Source of the DNA: an uncultured Eubacteriales bacterium
GTDB taxonomy: Bacteria; Bacillota; Clostridia; Lachnospirales; Bianqueaceae
NCBI GenBank assembly: GCA_902782895.1
Contig: CACZPA010000106.1
Span: 1-7,633 of the forward strand
Direction: 5' to 3'
DNA length: 7,633 bases
Every line of letters begins with the position of its first letter. The stretch's first letter is position 1. The notes beneath the pieces were generated by a model. It was not told where the DNA came from. It saw only the letters and a program-made list of their open reading frames with translations, and did no database searches. Shown one piece after another: positions 5,691 through 7,633 of this stretch. Position numbers and translations under genes: made by a program.

Positions 5691-6827
5691 TTATCTTTTA
5701 TTAACGGATATTATACTCTGCAGCACATCATTAAAGTATTGCGGAAGTTTATATTCACCTTTTCCTTCATTATCAAGCCAGCCCGGCTCAGGTTCGTAAT
5801 TGAACCAGGTGTCGCCGACGATGATTTTATACCGGGCAGTATGGTCGTTCTGTTCCGTCCCATATGGCAAATACAGGATTATACTCTGCATACTTCGCGC
5901 ATAATCGCCCTCGATCGATATAGGATAGTCAGGTGATTCACTGTCGATGACGGATATTGTATCGATATACTCTCCCTCATCATAATCCGATGATAAAGAT
6001 AAGAGCGTCTGCATTGCCTCGTTCATCTCTGATGACAGATAATATATCCCTCTGCCATCATGGGTCATTGTTCCGTCCCAGTCCAGACTATACCAGGTAT
6101 CCCCAATGATGATTTTGTATGGCATGCTGCAATCATATAACACATCACCATACGGTAAAGGCCGGACAATGTCCTGTATCAGATGAGCCGCGTCACCCTC
6201 GATCAGTTTAGAGTTATTAGCATGATATGGGCCAACAAGGGTTATTTTGTCGACATATTCCTTCTTGTTGACGTCCGACTCATAATCCAGAGAAACTGTG
6301 CCTTCCTCCGTAACCAAATAGACCGTCCTTAACGAAATATAGGAGGGGTCCTCCGCCTCTTGCGCATGAAACTCTATCTCCAGAAGACCGTTATACAAAG
6401 CACCGATCTGATCCTCCGGCAGCAGGACAAGATTGACAGATTCCTTGTTAAACTTAGCTTTTCTCCCGCTTTCAGATACCGTTTTCTCAATCGCATCCAG
6501 AGCACTGCCGGATTGAACGGCTTCCACAAAAGCCTGCACCCTGCCTTCTCCGATCCTGTTAAGTCCTTCTGGAAACTCTTCTGTCATATGCCGTTCAAAC
6601 GATGTAATCTGACCGCTATCGATGACTATGTCGAGTCCGTCCCACACCGTCATACCCTCGATGACGCGGAAATAATGGAACGCCCGGATTCCCTCTCCTA
6701 TGTCCTCAACAGACAAAGTATACTCCTCTATCGGAATAAACTGACCGGCGATTTCCTCCGCAAGGCTTTTATAGCCTGCCGGATCGGGATTATCTATAGC
6801 ATCTGTTTTTTTTCGGATAAACACCAT
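5691..6827 (-). CDS. Lipoprotein, C-terminal part (downstream frame of a frameshifted gene)
   Basis: A 378-codon frame that, from its eighth residue (Thr), continues the lipoprotein encoded at 6790-7230; the joint lies in an A8 run. No signal peptide is present in this frame alone. Residues 15-85 look like a PepSY/YPEB-type alpha-beta unit (AGYKSLAEEIAGQF, then FHYFRVIEGMTVWDGLDIVID, then ITSFERHMTEEFPE). Residues 190-378 are two copies of one domain with an exact 96-residue period. The exact family is not recognised. The local ATG at 6827 has GGAGAG five bases upstream, so independent translation by re-initiation is possible, but it would leave an exported-type domain in the cytoplasm. A frameshifted or pseudogene reading is more likely. 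No convincing terminator follows its stop codon. Confidence 0.7.
   Translation of the reverse strand: MVFIRKKTDAIDNPDPAGYKSLAEEIAGQFIPIEEYTLSVEDIGEGIRAFHYFRVIEGMTVWDGLDIVIDSGQITSFERHMTEEFPEGLNRIGEGRVQAFVEAVQSGSALDAIEKTVSESGRKAKFNKESVNLVLLPEDQIGALYNGLLEIEFHAQEAEDPSYISLRTVYLVTEEGTVSLDYESDVNKKEYVDKITLVGPYHANNSKLIEGDAAHLIQDIVRPLPYGDVLYDCSMPYKIIIGDTWYSLDWDGTMTHDGRGIYYLSSEMNEAMQTLLSLSSDYDEGEYIDTISVIDSESPDYPISIEGDYARSMQSIILYLPYGTEQNDHTARYKIIVGDTWFNYEPEPGWLDNEGKGEYKLPQYFNDVLQSIISVNKR
5694..6260 (-). repeat. Tandem duplication of a 96-residue protein domain
   Basis: Copy A is 5973-6260 and copy B 5694-5972. Matching anchors are EYVD/EYID, IEGD/IEGD, LPYG/LPYG and YKIIIGDTW/YKIIVGDTW, each exactly 96 codons apart. 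GRGIYYL/GKGEYKL follows with a one-residue shift. The DNA of the copies has diverged widely, so this is an old protein-level duplication and not a recent DNA repeat. Confidence 0.85.
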
Positions 6828-7230
6828 CTATCTCTCCGGTATCGCGGTTTATAGAAAACCACCCTTTAGGGCCGCCATACATGTCCGAAATGTACAGATT
6901 CCCTTCCGTTACGGCAGAATACTGATAGGATCCTCTATATGTAATTCCGCAAAACTCAATGGTTGCAGTCCTGGCTACGGCTTCATCCTGATGCGGGTTG
7001 GTCTGTTCGTACGACCATAAATAAAACACATCCTCTGCTTTAGCTATATTATCATATTCCCCCAGAGGAAAAGCAGCCAGAGGAGCTAATGTATATTCTG
7101 CAGTTTCCTGACTCTCAACAGCAGACTGCTCATTTGCGGAAGCATCCATGCTTTTCTCTGTCCCGCACGCGGAAAAGAAACAGCTAAGTATTAATGTGAT
7201 CAAGACTAAACTGACTATACTTTTTTTCAT
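6790..7230 (-). CDS. Lipoprotein, N-terminal part (upstream frame of a frameshifted gene)
   Basis: A 146-codon frame starting MKKS, then a hydrophobic stretch (about 5-20) ending in the lipobox FSAC with Cys22 as the expected lipidated residue, and a Ser/Glu/Ala-rich linker (23-45), as is usual for Gram-positive lipoproteins. The rest is a small beta-rich domain running to GWFSINRDTGEIDGVYPKK (123-141). After this the frame ends abruptly (NRCYR stop), while the +1 frame carries on naturally as TDAIDNPDPAGYK. With one A fewer in the run the gene would encode 512 residues over 5691-7230. The ribosome site AGGAGA lies eight bases before ATG. Family unrecognised; the region around the joint resembles PepSY/YcdB-like extracytoplasmic domains. 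If truncated as written, only a 146-residue lipoprotein would be made. Confidence 0.75.
   Translation of the reverse strand: MKKSIVSLVLITLILSCFFSACGTEKSMDASANEQSAVESQETAEYTLAPLAAFPLGEYDNIAKAEDVFYLWSYEQTNPHQDEAVARTATIEFCGITYRGSYQYSAVTEGNLYISDMYGGPKGWFSINRDTGEIDGVYPKKNRCYR
6806..6813 (-). other. A8 homopolymer frameshift site in the lipoprotein gene
   Basis: On the coding (minus) strand an eight-A run follows CCG. Reading CCG AAA AAA AAC leads to a stop five codons after the second Lys. With seven A it reads Pro-Lys-Lys-Thr-Asp-Ala and opens the 371-codon remainder. A net +1 shift (or -2) is therefore needed to reach full length. Confidence 0.85.
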
Positions 7231-7263
7231 TTCATCATTCTCCTATAATATTTCAGTACGGTC

Positions 7264-7272
7264 ATTATAGCA
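7264..7272 (-). promoter_or_regulatory. Extended -10 promoter of the lipoprotein gene
   Basis: On the minus strand TGCTATAAT (TGn plus a perfect TATAAT) lies across the stop codon of the upstream phosphatase gene. No good -35 is present 16-18 bases upstream (an A-rich run instead). The lipoprotein start is 34 bases past the -10. Co-transcription with the phosphatase gene is also possible. Confidence 0.5.
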
Positions 7273-7633
7273 GATCTTTGGCTTTTTTTATAGTAAATAT
7301 GACAGGCGACAAATCAGCCGCCTGTGTCCAGGGCACGTCATTCGACGGCGTAATATTGTAGGTGTAGCATATAAAGGCAGAAATATTCACTCCGCTGGTT
7401 ACGCAGATGATTATGTCATCATCCGCATACTGTCTGACAATATCCTCGATAGCCGCCATGTTCCTCTTCAGCAGACTTTCCCACGCTTCATTTTTCTGAA
7501 TTTCATTGAACCGTTCATCTTCCGCGATATCCAGATGATGATATTGGTTGATGATCTCTGCTGTATGCCGGCACCTTGTATACGGGGATGTGATAATGGC
7601 TGTTATTCTTACGTTTTTCAGTCTTTCAGCTAA
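7265..7633 (-). CDS. Histidine phosphatase (phosphoglycerate mutase-like) family protein, C-terminal part, cut by window edge
   Basis: The frame is open from the right edge for 122 codons to a TAA at 7265; an ATG at 7459 is internal and should not be taken as the start. The first visible residues, TAIITSPYTRCRHTAEIINQY (11-31), match the SSPxxRaxqTAeii motif with its phosphate-binding Arg (Arg20). FNEIQKNEAWESL (42-54) fits the usual LxEi...G.WEG segment with its Glu. In the later V-[ST]-H-G motif, which carries the second catalytic His, this protein reads CVTSGVNI (77-84) with Ser80 in place of His. The N-terminal RHG motif is outside the window. Members act on phosphosugars, phosphoproteins or nucleotides; the substrate here is unknown and the protein may be catalytically altered. 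Confidence 0.82.
   Translation of the reverse strand, partial: LAERLKNVRITAIITSPYTRCRHTAEIINQYHHLDIAEDERFNEIQKNEAWESLLKRNMAAIEDIVRQYADDDIIICVTSGVNISAFICYTYNITPSNDVPWTQAADLSPVIFTIKKAKDLL

Noticed and set aside
6803..6816. A AAA AAC slippery heptamer as a programmed -1 ribosomal frameshift
   Set aside because: The heptamer is in phase for a -1 slip, but the -1 frame hits a stop after Gln-Met-Leu. The downstream domain needs a +1 (or -2) shift, so a classical -1 event would not rescue the protein.

Overview
The window looks like chromosome from a Gram-positive, moderate-GC member of the Clostridia (Lachnospiraceae-like or Oscillospiraceae-like; this is inference). The evidence is GGAGG-type ribosome sites, extended -10 promoters (TGnTATAAT), a Gram-positive-style lipoprotein signal, a consensus CcpA cre site, a LURP-one/YxjI-family protein and a Nudix N-terminus typical of Firmicutes. 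There are ten protein-coding units. Both edge genes are cut by the window, and one unit near the right end is broken by a frameshift.

Left part, minus strand (1-897): the first 14 codons of a Nudix hydrolase (1-44), a 16-bp tandem repeat just upstream of it (61-122), then a D-lyxose ketol-isomerase gene (139-828) with all four metal ligands. Its promoter is overlapped by a perfect catabolite-repression (cre) sequence. Divergent on the plus strand (1045-3088) are a membrane-anchored transglutaminase-like protein with an intact Cys-His-Asp triad and a LURP-one-related (YxjI) protein with a Ser/Gly tail. They are followed by a stem-loop terminator that can also serve the convergent operon.

Centre, minus strand (5637 down to 3281): a compact four-gene operon behind a good promoter. 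It encodes two tandem, diverged, circularly permuted microcompartment shell proteins of the EutS/PduU type, an EutP/PduV-type small P-loop protein, and a two-helix TMEM43-like membrane protein. No signature enzyme, no canonical BMC-H/T/P shell gene and no aldehyde or alcohol dehydrogenase is present. This looks like a shell-protein 'satellite' set joined to a membrane protein, and it is the most interesting system here.

Right part, minus strand (7633 down to 5691): the C-terminal 122 residues of a histidine-phosphatase-family protein, open to the window edge, in which the second catalytic His appears to be Ser. It is followed by a secreted lipoprotein gene. Two overlapping reading frames (6790-7230 and 5691-6827) join into one 512-residue lipoprotein if a single A is removed from an A8 run, so this is a frameshifted gene, a phase-variable gene or a sequencing error. 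Its C-terminal half is a tandem duplication with an exact 96-residue period. By eye this right-hand section is more AT-rich than the central operon (not computed).
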